64,000 nt of DNA from UBA12481 sp012523435 (GTDB taxonomy: Bacteria > Bacteroidota > Bacteroidia > Bacteroidales > UBA12481): the NCBI GenBank assembly GCA_028686135.1, contig JAQUCP010000006.1:1-64000 (forward strand), given 5' to 3'. The translations under genes and the position numbers were made by a program. The stretch's first letter is position 1. Every line of letters begins with the position of its first letter. Under the pieces are notes generated by a model. It did not search any database. It saw only the letters and a program-made list of their open reading frames with translations, and was not told where the DNA came from. This document shows positions 9,315-18,475 of this stretch, piece after piece.

Positions 9315-9920
9315 ATGGCTATCAAATTTCAATATAACAAGACTTCCCTGCAGGAGATGAACAAGCAACTCGATATGAGGGTTCGGGCTCTGCCCACCAT
9401 CAAAAACAAAGAGTCGGCTCTTCGTTTGGAAGTTAAGAAAGCCAAGGATGATGCCGAAAGGGTGCAGGAGAAACTCAATGAAAAGATCGCCAGACATGAT
9501 TACCTGGCCAGGCTGTGGGGAGAGTTTGATCCGGAAATTGTGAAAATTTCCAGCGTGGATCATGCCGTTAAGAAGATCGCCGGAGTCAATACCCCCGTAC
9601 TAAAGAAGGTCTCCTTTGATATCACCCCGTTCAGCCTCTTTAATCAGCCTGGTTGGTTGCCCGATGGGCTGACGATCCTACGGGAAGTGGCCTCTCTATC
9701 AATTGAGCAGGATTTCTACGTACGCAAAATGATCCTCCTCGATGAGGCCCGTAAGAGAACCACGCAGAAAGTAAATCTCTACGAGAAAGTACAGATCCCG
9801 GCTTTTCAGGAAGCCATCCGGAAAATCAAACGTTTTTTGGAGGACGAAGAGAATCTGAGCAAATCATCGCAAAAAATCGTCAAAAAACGCCAGCAGGAAG
9901 CAGAGGAGGTACCGGCATGA
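9315..9920 (+). CDS. atpD: V/A-type ATPase subunit D (central rotor shaft)
   Basis: The 201-residue, strongly helical, charged protein begins MAIKFQYNKTSLQEMNKQL and has long terminal helices (1-65 and about 145-195), as in V-type subunit D, which forms the rotating shaft inside A3B3. The stop overlaps the next start by 4 nt (ATGA), indicating translational coupling with atpI. Subunit F, its usual rotor partner, is not encoded in the operon. Confidence 0.92.
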   Translation: MAIKFQYNKTSLQEMNKQLDMRVRALPTIKNKESALRLEVKKAKDDAERVQEKLNEKIARHDYLARLWGEFDPEIVKISSVDHAVKKIAGVNTPVLKKVSFDITPFSLFNQPGWLPDGLTILREVASLSIEQDFYVRKMILLDEARKRTTQKVNLYEKVQIPAFQEAIRKIKRFLEDEENLSKSSQKIVKKRQQEAEEVPA

Positions 9921-11746
9921 TTGCACCTATGACAAAATACTCCTTCCTGGTTTATCACCTTGACTATGAGCCATTTCTCGATAAGCTGAGAGAGTTGGGA
10001 ATTGCCCATATCATCGAAAATAATCAGGAAGTATCTCCAGAAATCCTGGAACAGTTCCAACAGATTAACCAGGTGAACCGGGTAATCCGAACCTTGAACA
10101 ACCTCGAACCTGACTCACCCGAGAATAAACCAGCAGAGAAATTCACGGACGGAGAGGAGCTGTATCAGGAAGTCGTTACGATACAACAAAAAGTCGAAAC
10201 ACTCAACCAGTCAAAAGCTCTTATTCAGAAGCAGATATCCGACCTCAGCCCTTGGGGGAATTTTGATCTTGACCGCCTAGAGAAGCTCCGTAATCAGGAT
10301 ATTCGGGTACGGCTTTACACTTGTCAGATTCGAAAATTCGACCCCCGCTGGGAGGAAGAGTATGATCTGTTCCGGATTAGTGAAGAGGGAGGCCAAATCT
10401 ATTTCGCCTTGATCGAAAAAGGCGATCAAAATATCGAAATCAATGCCGAGGTGTTCCCCATTCCATCGAAGAGCCTTGAGGAACTAAAAAACAGCCTCAC
10501 CATCCTGGAACAAGACATCAATCATCATGAAATCCGATTGGAAGAGATTGCCCGGAATGGAATCCCGGCAATTGAAAACTATCGTTACCATCTGATCGAC
10601 TCCATAGAGTACTCAAAAGCTGTTCATCATACCCTGAGCGAGATGGACAACCATCTGCGTATCGTGGAGGTGTGGAGTCCGGATCACCTGAAAGAAGAAT
10701 TGGAGGAGATGCTGGAGCAATCAGAAGCTGTCTATATAAAATCCAGGCCAACATCGGAAGATAAAGTTCCTGTTCTGCTTAAAAACAAAAAGTTCAGTAA
10801 AGATTTTGAGATCATTGGCGACATCTATTCCCTTCCAAAATATGGAGAATTAGACCTGACTCCCTTCTTTGCTCCCTTTTACGCCTTGTTTTTTGGCTTC
10901 TGCCTGGGCGATGTCGGGTACGGCCTGATGATGCTGTTGGGCGCCATCCTGTTTAAGTCCAAGGTTCCCAAGAAGTTCAAGTCGATTATGAACCTGGTTG
11001 CCTATCTGGGAACAGCCACCATCCTCTTCGGATTGATCGGTGGAACCTTCTTCGGCATCAATCTTTACGAATCCAACTTGCCCATTTATAGTTCATTACA
11101 GGATCAGTTCGAGGCAAAAAATACCAACATCAACAACTACCTCTTCTATCTCTCACTGATTATTGGTGGAGTTCAGATCATCTTTGGGATGATTCTAAAA
11201 GCCATCAATGAGATCACCCAGTTTGGATGGAAAGTGGCTGTCGGGACGCTAGGTTGGCTCCTTCTGTTGATTGGAATGATCAGTCTCTTCCTGATTGGAA
11301 AATTCACCGGCGTAGATGCAGGAGTGATTTCGGTAGCTCAGAAGGTTATCTTGGGTGTTAGTGGATCAATGATCCTGCTATTTAACAACATGAATAGGAA
11401 GATTTACATCAATCTGGGTGCTGGTCTTTGGAATACCTACAATATGATTACCGGTATTCTGGGCGACCTACTCAGCTATATCCGACTTTTCGCTCTGGGT
11501 ATTGCCAGCGCTATCCTTGGATTTGTCTTCAACAGCCTGGCAGTATCGATGAGTGGTGATATACCGGTGGTTAGTGTTCTTATCATGATCATCATCCTGG
11601 CCATTGGCCATGCGATCAACATATTCATGTCGGGCCTCGGGGCATTTGTACATCCCATGCGTCTGACCTTTGTTGAGTTTTACAAAAATGCCGGCTTCAC
11701 AGGTGGTGGCCGGAAGTATCAACCTTTTAGAAGAATGTCAAATTAA
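9917..11746 (+). CDS. atpI: V/A-type ATPase membrane subunit I (stator, ion half-channels)
   Basis: The 609-residue protein has the two-part layout of subunit I/a. About 300 cytosolic, coiled-coil-rich residues attach to the peripheral stalk. A membrane half follows with roughly seven to eight hydrophobic segments from about residue 315 on. The segment LLSYIRLFALGIASAIL carries the conserved arginine (about residue 522) that faces the ring carboxylates during ion transfer. It overlaps atpD by 4 nt and is followed after 18 bp by atpK. The start ATG at 9917 is supported by that overlap; a second in-frame ATG lies three codons later. Confidence 0.93.
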   Translation: MIAPMTKYSFLVYHLDYEPFLDKLRELGIAHIIENNQEVSPEILEQFQQINQVNRVIRTLNNLEPDSPENKPAEKFTDGEELYQEVVTIQQKVETLNQSKALIQKQISDLSPWGNFDLDRLEKLRNQDIRVRLYTCQIRKFDPRWEEEYDLFRISEEGGQIYFALIEKGDQNIEINAEVFPIPSKSLEELKNSLTILEQDINHHEIRLEEIARNGIPAIENYRYHLIDSIEYSKAVHHTLSEMDNHLRIVEVWSPDHLKEELEEMLEQSEAVYIKSRPTSEDKVPVLLKNKKFSKDFEIIGDIYSLPKYGELDLTPFFAPFYALFFGFCLGDVGYGLMMLLGAILFKSKVPKKFKSIMNLVAYLGTATILFGLIGGTFFGINLYESNLPIYSSLQDQFEAKNTNINNYLFYLSLIIGGVQIIFGMILKAINEITQFGWKVAVGTLGWLLLLIGMISLFLIGKFTGVDAGVISVAQKVILGVSGSMILLFNNMNRKIYINLGAGLWNTYNMITGILGDLLSYIRLFALGIASAILGFVFNSLAVSMSGDIPVVSVLIMIIILAIGHAINIFMSGLGAFVHPMRLTFVEFYKNAGFTGGGRKYQPFRRMSN

Positions 11747-11764
11747 ACTAAATTCAATAGGATT

Positions 11765-12214
11765 ATGGAACCGATTATACTGGCTTACCTTGGTATAGGA
11801 TTTATGGTTGGATTGGCGGGCATCGGTAGTGCTTACGGGGTGTCTATTGGCGGGAATGCTTCGATTGGAGCAATGAAAAAGAATCCCGACGCCTTTGGTA
11901 ACTACCTGATATTAAGCGCATTACCTGGAACCCAGGGACTTTATGGATTCATGGGATACTTTATCCTGCAAGGGGTATTGGTTCCGGAGATCACCTGGAC
12001 GCAATCGGCTGCTGTTTTTGGCATTGGCCTAGCGCTGGGTTTTGTGGCTCTCATTTCCGGAATTCGTCAGGGGCAAGTTTGTGCCAACGGTATTGCTGCC
12101 ATTGGTGCAGGGCATAACGTCTTTGGGAACACCATGATTTTAGCCGTATTCCCGGAGTTGTACGCCATTATCGCCTTCGCTGCAACATTCCTGGTAAGCG
12201 CTGCGATCAGCTAA
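11765..12214 (+). CDS. atpK: V/A-type ATPase rotor-ring subunit K (Na+-site residues conserved)
   Basis: This is a 149-residue proteolipid with four membrane helices from a duplicated hairpin. It carries only one ring carboxylate (E131, in FPELYAI), as in Enterococcus hirae NtpK. All six residues of the NtpK sodium site have counterparts with a constant offset of eight: L53, T56, Q57, Y60, Q102 and E131. This predicts Na+ rather than H+ coupling; the residue roles are established for NtpK, while the transfer to this protein is inference. It is the last gene of the operon, and its 3' end overlaps the convergent MFS gene by 8 nt. Confidence 0.95.
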   Translation: MEPIILAYLGIGFMVGLAGIGSAYGVSIGGNASIGAMKKNPDAFGNYLILSALPGTQGLYGFMGYFILQGVLVPEITWTQSAAVFGIGLALGFVALISGIRQGQVCANGIAAIGAGHNVFGNTMILAVFPELYAIIAFAATFLVSAAIS

Positions 12215-13571
12215 CCGACCGTCGCTCACGAGCGAGCGAAGCCCAGATCCCCAATCCAATGAGGATCAGAAATATCATAAAAGTCACCGGAATAGTCTTT
12301 AGAAAGTCTTTCTCGGTTTCAGGTGTGATATGGGCATGCCCCATAAACAGTTGAATCACTAGCGTAGCAATGGCCATACTGACCATTTGCCCCGTCAGAC
12401 GCATCGTGGCTACGGTGGCAGATGCAATGCCTAGATCTTTCCGCTCAACGGAGCTCATCACCGAATTGGTGTTTGGGGAAGAGAAAAGCCCAAATCCAAT
12501 GCCCAGAACCAACAAGGTGGTCAATAGATATCCATTGGGGGTGCTAGCATTGAGCCAAAGCAGCATCACGAGCCCGACAGCGATGACTGCCATCCCTCCC
12601 GAAGCCAGGAGCCGGGGAGAAAATCGATCCGACCAGCGTCCGGCGAAAGAGGCCACCAGTGCCATCATAACAGGTTGGGCAATGAGGAGTAGGCCCGCTT
12701 CCTTTGGAGTTAATCCTTTGATATACTGGAGATAAAGACTTAAAATGAACGTCACTGCAAAGGTAGTGGCGTAGTTAATCAACGCCGCCAGATTAGAAAG
12801 AGCAAAGACGCGGTTGCCAAGAAAGAGTTTTACATCAAAAATCGGAACGGTAGTTCTCATCTCCAACCAGCCAAAGAGCAACAAGCCAGCGATTCCGGCT
12901 CCCGCCAGCAAGATGGCTGACAATTCGGGCAATCTTGACAGCCCAAACATCAGGGCAGACATGGCCAGTACATAAACCAGTGACCCTTTCACATCGAACG
13001 AATGAACCGGCACCTCCTGTCTGGCAGGCTTTAACACTATCAGAGCAGTGACTGCGACCAATAATCCCAGCGGCCCAGTAACCAGGAAAATACTACGCCA
13101 TCCAAACCATTCGGTCAGTAACCCACCTACCACCGGGGCCACCGAGAGCCCCAGATACACCGAAGTCACGGTGATCCCAATAGCCCAACCCCGGCGTTGA
13201 GGAGGGAAAGTGGAGGTTACTATGGCCATATTGGTCCCGAACATCATCGCACTACCAATCCCCTGAACCACCCGCGCCCCGATCAGCATACCAGAAGATT
13301 GGGCCCAAGCACAAAAAAATGAGGAGATAGCTACAATGATTGTCCCATAGATAAATATCCTCACACGCCCCGCTAGATCAGCCAAACGACCCAGGGGTAC
13401 CAGAAAAACCGCCGAAGAGAGCAGAAAAGACATTGAAACCCAACTCAACCCTACTGCACTCATATTCAGCTCACTACCCATGTGTGGGAGGGCAATATTA
13501 ACCGCAGAACCCAGAAAAGGCGTCAGGAAAGAGGTGATTACAACCAGCGCTAAAACCAGAATGGGATTCAC
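12207..13571 (-). CDS. MFS drug-efflux-type transporter (DHA2/EmrB-like)
   Basis: This is a membrane protein of about 454 residues with 12-14 hydrophobic segments. It has the MFS loop 2-3 signature (VPLGRLADLAGRVRIFIYG) and the motif-C-like GPLGLL region typical of proton antiporters, most like DHA2 family drug:H+ antiporters. Substrate unknown. I start it at GTG 13571. The longer frame begins with a TTG at 13598 that is the last part of a consensus -7 box (TATCTTTG), so it would lie at or before the transcription start. The 3' end overlaps atpK by 8 nt in convergent orientation. Confidence 0.85.
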   Translation of the reverse strand: MNPILVLALVVITSFLTPFLGSAVNIALPHMGSELNMSAVGLSWVSMSFLLSSAVFLVPLGRLADLAGRVRIFIYGTIIVAISSFFCAWAQSSGMLIGARVVQGIGSAMMFGTNMAIVTSTFPPQRRGWAIGITVTSVYLGLSVAPVVGGLLTEWFGWRSIFLVTGPLGLLVAVTALIVLKPARQEVPVHSFDVKGSLVYVLAMSALMFGLSRLPELSAILLAGAGIAGLLLFGWLEMRTTVPIFDVKLFLGNRVFALSNLAALINYATTFAVTFILSLYLQYIKGLTPKEAGLLLIAQPVMMALVASFAGRWSDRFSPRLLASGGMAVIAVGLVMLLWLNASTPNGYLLTTLLVLGIGFGLFSSPNTNSVMSSVERKDLGIASATVATMRLTGQMVSMAIATLVIQLFMGHAHITPETEKDFLKTIPVTFMIFLILIGLGIWASLARERRSVS

Positions 13572-13595
13572 AAGTGGGATTTTGTTGTTGCGCCG

Positions 13596-13627
13596 CAAAG
13601 ATAATCAAACCCACCTTAGGCCCCCAA
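13596..13627 (-). promoter_or_regulatory. promoter of the MFS gene
   Basis: On the minus strand TTG (13627-13625) is followed after 21 bp by TATCTTTG (13603-13596), an exact -7 match. Transcription would start near 13589, upstream of the GTG start at 13571. Confidence 0.55.
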
Positions 13628-14782
13628 GAAAAGCACAGCCTGAGAAAACACCTCATGAAAGGCCTTATCAACGGCCTGACGGATTTTTGGCTGGTTTATG
13701 GGGAAAGGATTCTCGTGGATATATGGGTATGAAAAATCCAAAACTTGTATTGGGATCTCGCTCGGTCGCAGCTTACCACGAAGGGTGGCAAGAATCGAAA
13801 CTCCCGGTATCACCCGGTCGCGAACCAACCCAATAGCAGCTATCCGGTCGGACAACTGCCGAAACGACTCCTCGCGCTCTCCTACCATCCGGTCGAGCCG
13901 AAGAATCGAGAGAAAAGAGTGCCACAACTGGTTGAAAGTGGAGAGTTTCGGAAGCTGTATCTTATTCCGGATCAGACTTGGATCCTGCCTTAGAAAAGCC
14001 TCATCGAGCCGGTCAAAGGCCTTTTGATCCATGATGTAGCGGGATACCCCCCTCATCTGTTCAAAGGTGCTCCCGCCCAAAAAGAGGAAACTCTTTGATT
14101 TTGAAAACAATCCATCGAGATTGGCCAGCAGCATAACCTCAAGCAGAAATGCTCCAACCGAATAAGCAAAAAAATCCACCCGGGTACCGGCAGCAAACAA
14201 CGGATGTGCTCCATCCCGAATATCCGTAGCCAAAGAGATAATATCATAGCAACTTTGAACACCTGAGGAGCAGAACCATTCGGGATGCATTTCCAAGCGG
14301 GTACTCAGCGCAGCATTAAAAGGAGTAGCCTGATTATCATTCCGTTCCTTACGACGAAAAGAGATCTCCGACATCAATCGCGGATCACTCCAATATTCTG
14401 GCGAGCGATTGATATGAAATGCAATTGGAAATAGAATCACCGCCTTACCGGTCTCTTCACAGAGATATTGAGCCCAATAAAGATATTTACTCCAACTCCG
14501 CTCATTCAGTCCGTGCAATAAAATGATAGCTCCACTCACCTGACCTCTACCAGGCGGCAAAAACACCGGATACGTGAAGTTGGAGTTAGCGTCCGATTGG
14601 CAGACTAATAGACTACCCTCATCCTCATCAGCCACGTGCAAGGCTCCCGGATCTCCATCCGGTTGGACAGGCGACCTGAAGGAGCAGTTCACCACTCGGG
14701 TTCCTTTACCGGGAAGATGAATCTCTGCCTGCTCAAGACTAAAGAGATCTTTTAATAGAAGCTGATTATCAGTGTAGTCCAT
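13616..14782 (-). CDS. DUF6051 family alpha/beta-hydrolase-like protein
   Basis: The 388-residue protein has an alpha/beta-hydrolase look: strand plus oxyanion turn AIILLHGLNER (about 105-115), and a nucleophile elbow FFAYSVGAFLLEV with serine in A-Y-S-V-G. It resembles the DUF6051 family known from Bacteroidetes. A long insertion containing ERNDNQATPFNAALS separates the two motifs. There is no signal peptide, so it is probably cytosolic. Substrate unknown. It lies directly upstream of the MFS gene on the same strand, but the MFS gene appears to have its own promoter inside the end of this gene. Confidence 0.72.
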   Translation of the reverse strand: MDYTDNQLLLKDLFSLEQAEIHLPGKGTRVVNCSFRSPVQPDGDPGALHVADEDEGSLLVCQSDANSNFTYPVFLPPGRGQVSGAIILLHGLNERSWSKYLYWAQYLCEETGKAVILFPIAFHINRSPEYWSDPRLMSEISFRRKERNDNQATPFNAALSTRLEMHPEWFCSSGVQSCYDIISLATDIRDGAHPLFAAGTRVDFFAYSVGAFLLEVMLLANLDGLFSKSKSFLFLGGSTFEQMRGVSRYIMDQKAFDRLDEAFLRQDPSLIRNKIQLPKLSTFNQLWHSFLSILRLDRMVGEREESFRQLSDRIAAIGLVRDRVIPGVSILATLRGKLRPSEIPIQVLDFSYPYIHENPFPINQPKIRQAVDKAFHEVFSQAVLFLGA

Positions 14783-14971
14783 AAATTTGTTTTATACCGA
14801 GAACAAAATTACTCGGTCCGGTTGCGGGGATCAATAGGGGTGTGACTATCGGTCCATTTGCGTGATGATGGCGTACTTTTTGGGATGAAAACCGCCATAG
14901 AGGGATGAAAGAATCGGGGCAAGTCGGCACCCGCTTAAAAAGATTGGGTCGAATCATCTTTCCTTTTTGCC

Positions 14972-14979
14972 TACTTTTG
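14972..14979 (+). promoter_or_regulatory. -7 element of the LytTR gene, implying a leaderless mRNA
   Basis: TACTTTTG is an exact -7 match whose last base is only 5 bp before the ATG at 14984. No TTG is at the expected upstream spacing. If used, transcription would begin at or next to the start codon. Confidence 0.5.
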
Positions 14980-14983
14980 TCTT

Positions 14984-15829
14984 ATGAATCCCCGGAAGCC
15001 GATCCCCGACTATTTTGTCAGGACCCATAACACGGTCATCCAGATCATCTTTACCACCATTTTTGCCTATGCTTTTATCCTGGCATACAGACCTTTTGGG
15101 TCGCAAGAATGGTTTGAACTCAACCCAGGCCAGTTTGCTTTTTACGCCGGATTTGTAGTGATCATCGGGATGTTGGTTGTCCTCATCAGTCGGGTGATTA
15201 TGACACAGATACGTAAACGTTACCTCGTCACGATCCGGGGTTATGCCCTGATGATCTTCCTGGAGATCTTGGCGATGACCGGGTTTTTTATGATGATCGA
15301 AAAGGTGTTCCTTAAGGATCCCCGCTACTGGTTTGAAGTCTATTATACGGCGATTTTTAACACTGCCCTGATTCTGTTGATTCCTTACCTGATCAGCCTG
15401 CTCTATTTTGCCTGGGATGATAACAAGCGCCGCCTGGAACGCCTGATGCAGCAAAAATCGGAAGAAGGAAAGCCCCGGTTTATCCGGTTTCAGGATGAGA
15501 ATGGGGAGGTCAGGTTAACCATCAATCTCGACGACCTCATCTTTATCGAAGCCAGTGAGAACTATGTCTCCATTCATTATCTGGATGATCACCAACTGGG
15601 TCGCTTACTACTGAGAACCAGTCTCAAGAAGCTGGAGCAGGAGTTGGCCTCCTTCCCGATCGTCAGGTGCCACCGATCTTACATGATTAATATTATCAAG
15701 ATCAAGCTATTAAAGAAGAGCAGGACGGGTTATGTCGCGCTGCTCAGTGCCCCGAATAATCCGGAGATTCCGGTTACTGATACTTACCGGGAGCGTGTGA
15801 TTAAGATGACTGAAAACCAGCGTAGCTAA
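14984..15829 (+). CDS. membrane-anchored LytTR-family transcriptional regulator
   Basis: The 281-residue protein has four hydrophobic segments in the first 145 residues (starting around 20, 50, 85 and 118), then a C-terminal LytTR DNA-binding domain from about 180 on (LDDLIFIEASENYVSIHY, then FPIVRCHRSYMIN). There is no receiver domain, so the membrane part probably senses a signal directly or through a partner. No histidine kinase is adjacent. LytTR domains bind direct repeats in promoters; the targets are unknown. No alternative start exists between the ATG and the first membrane segment. Confidence 0.88.
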   Translation: MNPRKPIPDYFVRTHNTVIQIIFTTIFAYAFILAYRPFGSQEWFELNPGQFAFYAGFVVIIGMLVVLISRVIMTQIRKRYLVTIRGYALMIFLEILAMTGFFMMIEKVFLKDPRYWFEVYYTAIFNTALILLIPYLISLLYFAWDDNKRRLERLMQQKSEEGKPRFIRFQDENGEVRLTINLDDLIFIEASENYVSIHYLDDHQLGRLLLRTSLKKLEQELASFPIVRCHRSYMINIIKIKLLKKSRTGYVALLSAPNNPEIPVTDTYRERVIKMTENQRS

Positions 15830-15856
15830 ACAATACTTCATCTCAACCTATTCAAA

Positions 15857-16336
15857 ATGAAACTATTAGCGAGACTATTAATTCTGATAGCCGTGGCAAC
15901 CTCCTGTACACCAAAGGCTACCACACCCGATGCCGGCACACAGAACGTGGCCTTAGAAACCGAATATGACAGTCTGTTGGCTGTAGAGTTGGGGGCTGAT
16001 GATTGGGGGATGCGCCGTTATGTGATGGCATTTCTGAAGACCGGTCCCAACCGGCCAGCCGATTCGGCCACAGCAGTAGATCTGCAAAAGGCTCATATGG
16101 AGAATATTAATCGATTAGCGGAAGAGGGGAAGCTGGTTTTGGCCGGACCATTTCTTGGCAAAGATTCGCTGCGCGGCATTTATGTTTTTGATGTTCAATC
16201 TATTGAAGAAGCTAAAGCCCTCACCGAAACCGATCCAGCCATTCAATTCGGCAGTTTGGTCATGGAGTTACATCCCTGGTATGGTTCAGCAGCTTTAAAG
16301 AAAGTGAACAGCCTACACCAGCGTTTGGAGAAATGA
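15857..16336 (+). CDS. YciI-like (YCII domain) lipoprotein
   Basis: The 159-residue product has a lipoprotein signal (cleavage before C17 in ATSC). Its C-terminal domain fits YCII: MRRYVMAFLKTGPNR, then LQKAHMENINRLAEEGKLVLAGPF, and IYVFDVQSIEEAKAL. YCII domains are ferredoxin-like folds with a conserved His (the H of KAHMENI) and Asp; most are cytosolic, so an exported lipidated form is the noteworthy point. Biochemical role unknown. It sits 27 bp after the LytTR gene and 3 bp before the next gene, so it is probably part of one transcript. Confidence 0.78.
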   Translation: MKLLARLLILIAVATSCTPKATTPDAGTQNVALETEYDSLLAVELGADDWGMRRYVMAFLKTGPNRPADSATAVDLQKAHMENINRLAEEGKLVLAGPFLGKDSLRGIYVFDVQSIEEAKALTETDPAIQFGSLVMELHPWYGSAALKKVNSLHQRLEK

Positions 16337-16339
16337 CTC

Positions 16340-16783
16340 ATGGACTACAAGACTGAACAGGAGTGGCTGGTTATCAGATGGTTTAGAAATCATTTTACTG
16401 ATTTTCCAAAGGGAAAACTCATAAAAGATGAAGCTCCTGATTTCAGGCTCCTAGTCGGTCCGAAGAGATGGATTGGAATTGAGATAGTACAGCTAGTGAT
16501 GCCAGAAGTCAGGCACACTCTTCAGGTAGCAACCTATCTAATTGAATCAGTTATAATTGCCAAAGAGATGAAAGCTCCGGCCTACCGTTCCAGGGGGCCG
16601 CAGGAATTATGGTTGATTATCTTTACCGATGATTTAGATATCTCTAAAGAATCGGAGCTGGCCTATTTGGAGCATCCTGGCCCAGCCCGACCGGCATTCG
16701 ACCGGGTGTTCCTATTCAATCTCTTCCGGCACAGCGTCACAGAAATGCTATCTTTGTCGGCCCAAGGATACAGGAACAAATAG
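16340..16783 (+). CDS. unknown small protein, possibly nuclease-fold
   Basis: I do not recognise this 147-residue protein as a named family. It is soluble with no signal peptide. The stretch DEAPDFRLLVG (30-40) followed by WIGIEIVQL (44-52) has the acidic-strand-acidic pattern of restriction-endonuclease-like folds (D34 and E48), but the usual lysine two residues after the glutamate is V50, with Q51 next. It is 3 bp after the YciI-like gene and 5 bp before mntP, so it is surely co-transcribed with both. A nuclease activity is speculative. Confidence 0.6.
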   Translation: MDYKTEQEWLVIRWFRNHFTDFPKGKLIKDEAPDFRLLVGPKRWIGIEIVQLVMPEVRHTLQVATYLIESVIIAKEMKAPAYRSRGPQELWLIIFTDDLDISKESELAYLEHPGPARPAFDRVFLFNLFRHSVTEMLSLSAQGYRNK

Positions 16784-16788
16784 CATTC

Positions 16789-17367
16789 ATGGATCTGCTC
16801 GTTTTAATAGGCCTTGCCGTGGGACTCTCAATGGATGCCCTGGCCGTTTCCGTTGCTAACGGAATCATGATCAAGAAATTACAAGTCAGGCATGCGTTCA
16901 GGATCGCCTTTTTCTTCGGATTTTTCCAGGCTTTGATGCCGCTGATTGGTTGGGCTGCCGGAATCACATTCAGTCAGTATATTCAGCCGGTTGATCACTG
17001 GATAGCTTTTGGACTGTTAGCGTTGGTTGGAGGGCGGATGATCTGGGAAAGTCTGGGTAAATCACCAGAGAATAACGGAGAAGACCTCCCACACAACTGT
17101 CTTCATTTCCCCACCCTGCTGTTGATGTCCATTGCTACCAGCATTGATGCGCTGGCTGTAGGCATTAGTTTCGCCCTTATCGGGACCATCATCTGGCTTC
17201 CGGTGTTGATAATCGGAATGATCACCTTCATTATCTGCTTTATTGGCATTTTAGTAGCCAATCGATTAGGCTCGATACTGGGCAACCGGCTGGGTATTCT
17301 TGGGGGAGTCATTCTGATCGGCATTGGGATCAAGATTCTTGTAGAGCATCTCATCGAAAAAATCTAA
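16789..17367 (+). CDS. mntP: manganese efflux pump MntP
   Basis: The 192-residue membrane protein has six hydrophobic segments and the internal duplication of MntP. The paired motifs SMDALAVSVANG (D16) and SIDALAVGIS (D120) carry the aspartates needed for Mn2+ export in E. coli MntP. It protects cells from manganese overload. No yybP-ykoY riboswitch could sit upstream, because the preceding gene ends 5 bp before the start; regulation must act on the operon as a whole. Confidence 0.95.
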   Translation: MDLLVLIGLAVGLSMDALAVSVANGIMIKKLQVRHAFRIAFFFGFFQALMPLIGWAAGITFSQYIQPVDHWIAFGLLALVGGRMIWESLGKSPENNGEDLPHNCLHFPTLLLMSIATSIDALAVGISFALIGTIIWLPVLIIGMITFIICFIGILVANRLGSILGNRLGILGGVILIGIGIKILVEHLIEKI

Positions 17368-17396
17368 ATACTTGATAATCATTACGTTTCAGGCTT

Positions 17397-18473
17397 ATGG
17401 CACCATCCCGGACTTATCGCTTGACGCTTCTATTGATCCTACTGACAGGGCTCTCCTCTCCGGTTAATGGGCAGGAATCTCTGCCGGTGGAAATCAGTGG
17501 TCAGATGTTTTTAGCCTATCAATCACGCCAGCAGAATGGTCTTCGCTCCAACGATTTCTCTTTAAAGCGCGGTTATCTAACCATTGAGCGGCAGTTCAAT
17601 CCGGTTTTAGGGGTTCGATTTACCCAGGATATCACGTTAGACCGGGAAGGAACCGATGCCGGGGACATTGAAATGAGGCTGAAATACCTCTATTTACATA
17701 TCAATCTAAATCAGGTATCGTGGTTAAAAAACGCCTGGATTGAGGCAGGTATGGTGTCACGTCCATGGATCAATTTCGAGGAGAAGATCAACCGATACCG
17801 GGTTCAGGGGCCTCATTTTGTCGAATCGATGGGGATTATCACCTCTGCTGATTTCGGGGTCAGCTTTTTTTCCCTATTGGGCGGGAAGCTGAATGATGAG
17901 CAGTTAGGCCGTTACCGATACAGCTATCCTGGCAGGTATGGGAGTTTTTCGATCGGGATTTACAATGGCGGGGGCTATTTTGCGAATGAAAAGAACCGGA
18001 ACAAGACGATTGAATCTCGGCTAACGCTTCGGCCTCTTCCCGACTATCTACCTGGTTTACAGATTAGTTATCATTTTGTTAATGGTAAAGGTAATCTTCC
18101 GGAGGGTCCGATTTTTCGGCTCAACCAGGCAGCCCTCTCTTTTGAATCCCGTCGGCTAATATTGATGGCTCAAGCCACGAGCGGAACAGGCAATATGGCT
18201 GGCAGCTTTCTTGATCTTGATCAGCAATCACTTCCCCATCGGGGGTTTTCTATTTTCGGCGAACTATTTCTTTATCAGAATATCCTCTCCATGTTTGGAG
18301 AATATCGTTACTTTGAGCTGAACTCCGATAATCCCGGCATTACCACCAAATGGGTTGCCGGAATTAGCTGTCATTTTCTATCTAGTCAAAAGATACTGAT
18401 TGATTACGAACATCTTACAACTCCTTCGGGTCTTCGAAGGATGGTTGAAATAGCCATGGAAATAAGGTTTTAA
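17397..18473 (+). CDS. outer-membrane porin-like protein (phosphate-selective porin type)
   Basis: The 358-residue protein has a signal peptide (cleavage near NGQE) and then alternating beta-strand texture to a C-terminal aromatic residue (EIAMEIRF), the usual end signal of outer-membrane barrels. The start of the mature part (ISGQMFLAYQSR, later LKRGYLTIERQFNPVLGVRFTQD) resembles OprO/OprP-type porins. Loops are poorly conserved, so the solute cannot be predicted. It starts 29 bp after mntP and ends 2 bp before the aldolase gene. Confidence 0.75.
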   Translation: MAPSRTYRLTLLLILLTGLSSPVNGQESLPVEISGQMFLAYQSRQQNGLRSNDFSLKRGYLTIERQFNPVLGVRFTQDITLDREGTDAGDIEMRLKYLYLHINLNQVSWLKNAWIEAGMVSRPWINFEEKINRYRVQGPHFVESMGIITSADFGVSFFSLLGGKLNDEQLGRYRYSYPGRYGSFSIGIYNGGGYFANEKNRNKTIESRLTLRPLPDYLPGLQISYHFVNGKGNLPEGPIFRLNQAALSFESRRLILMAQATSGTGNMAGSFLDLDQQSLPHRGFSIFGELFLYQNILSMFGEYRYFELNSDNPGITTKWVAGISCHFLSSQKILIDYEHLTTPSGLRRMVEIAMEIRF

Positions 18474-18475
18474 TT

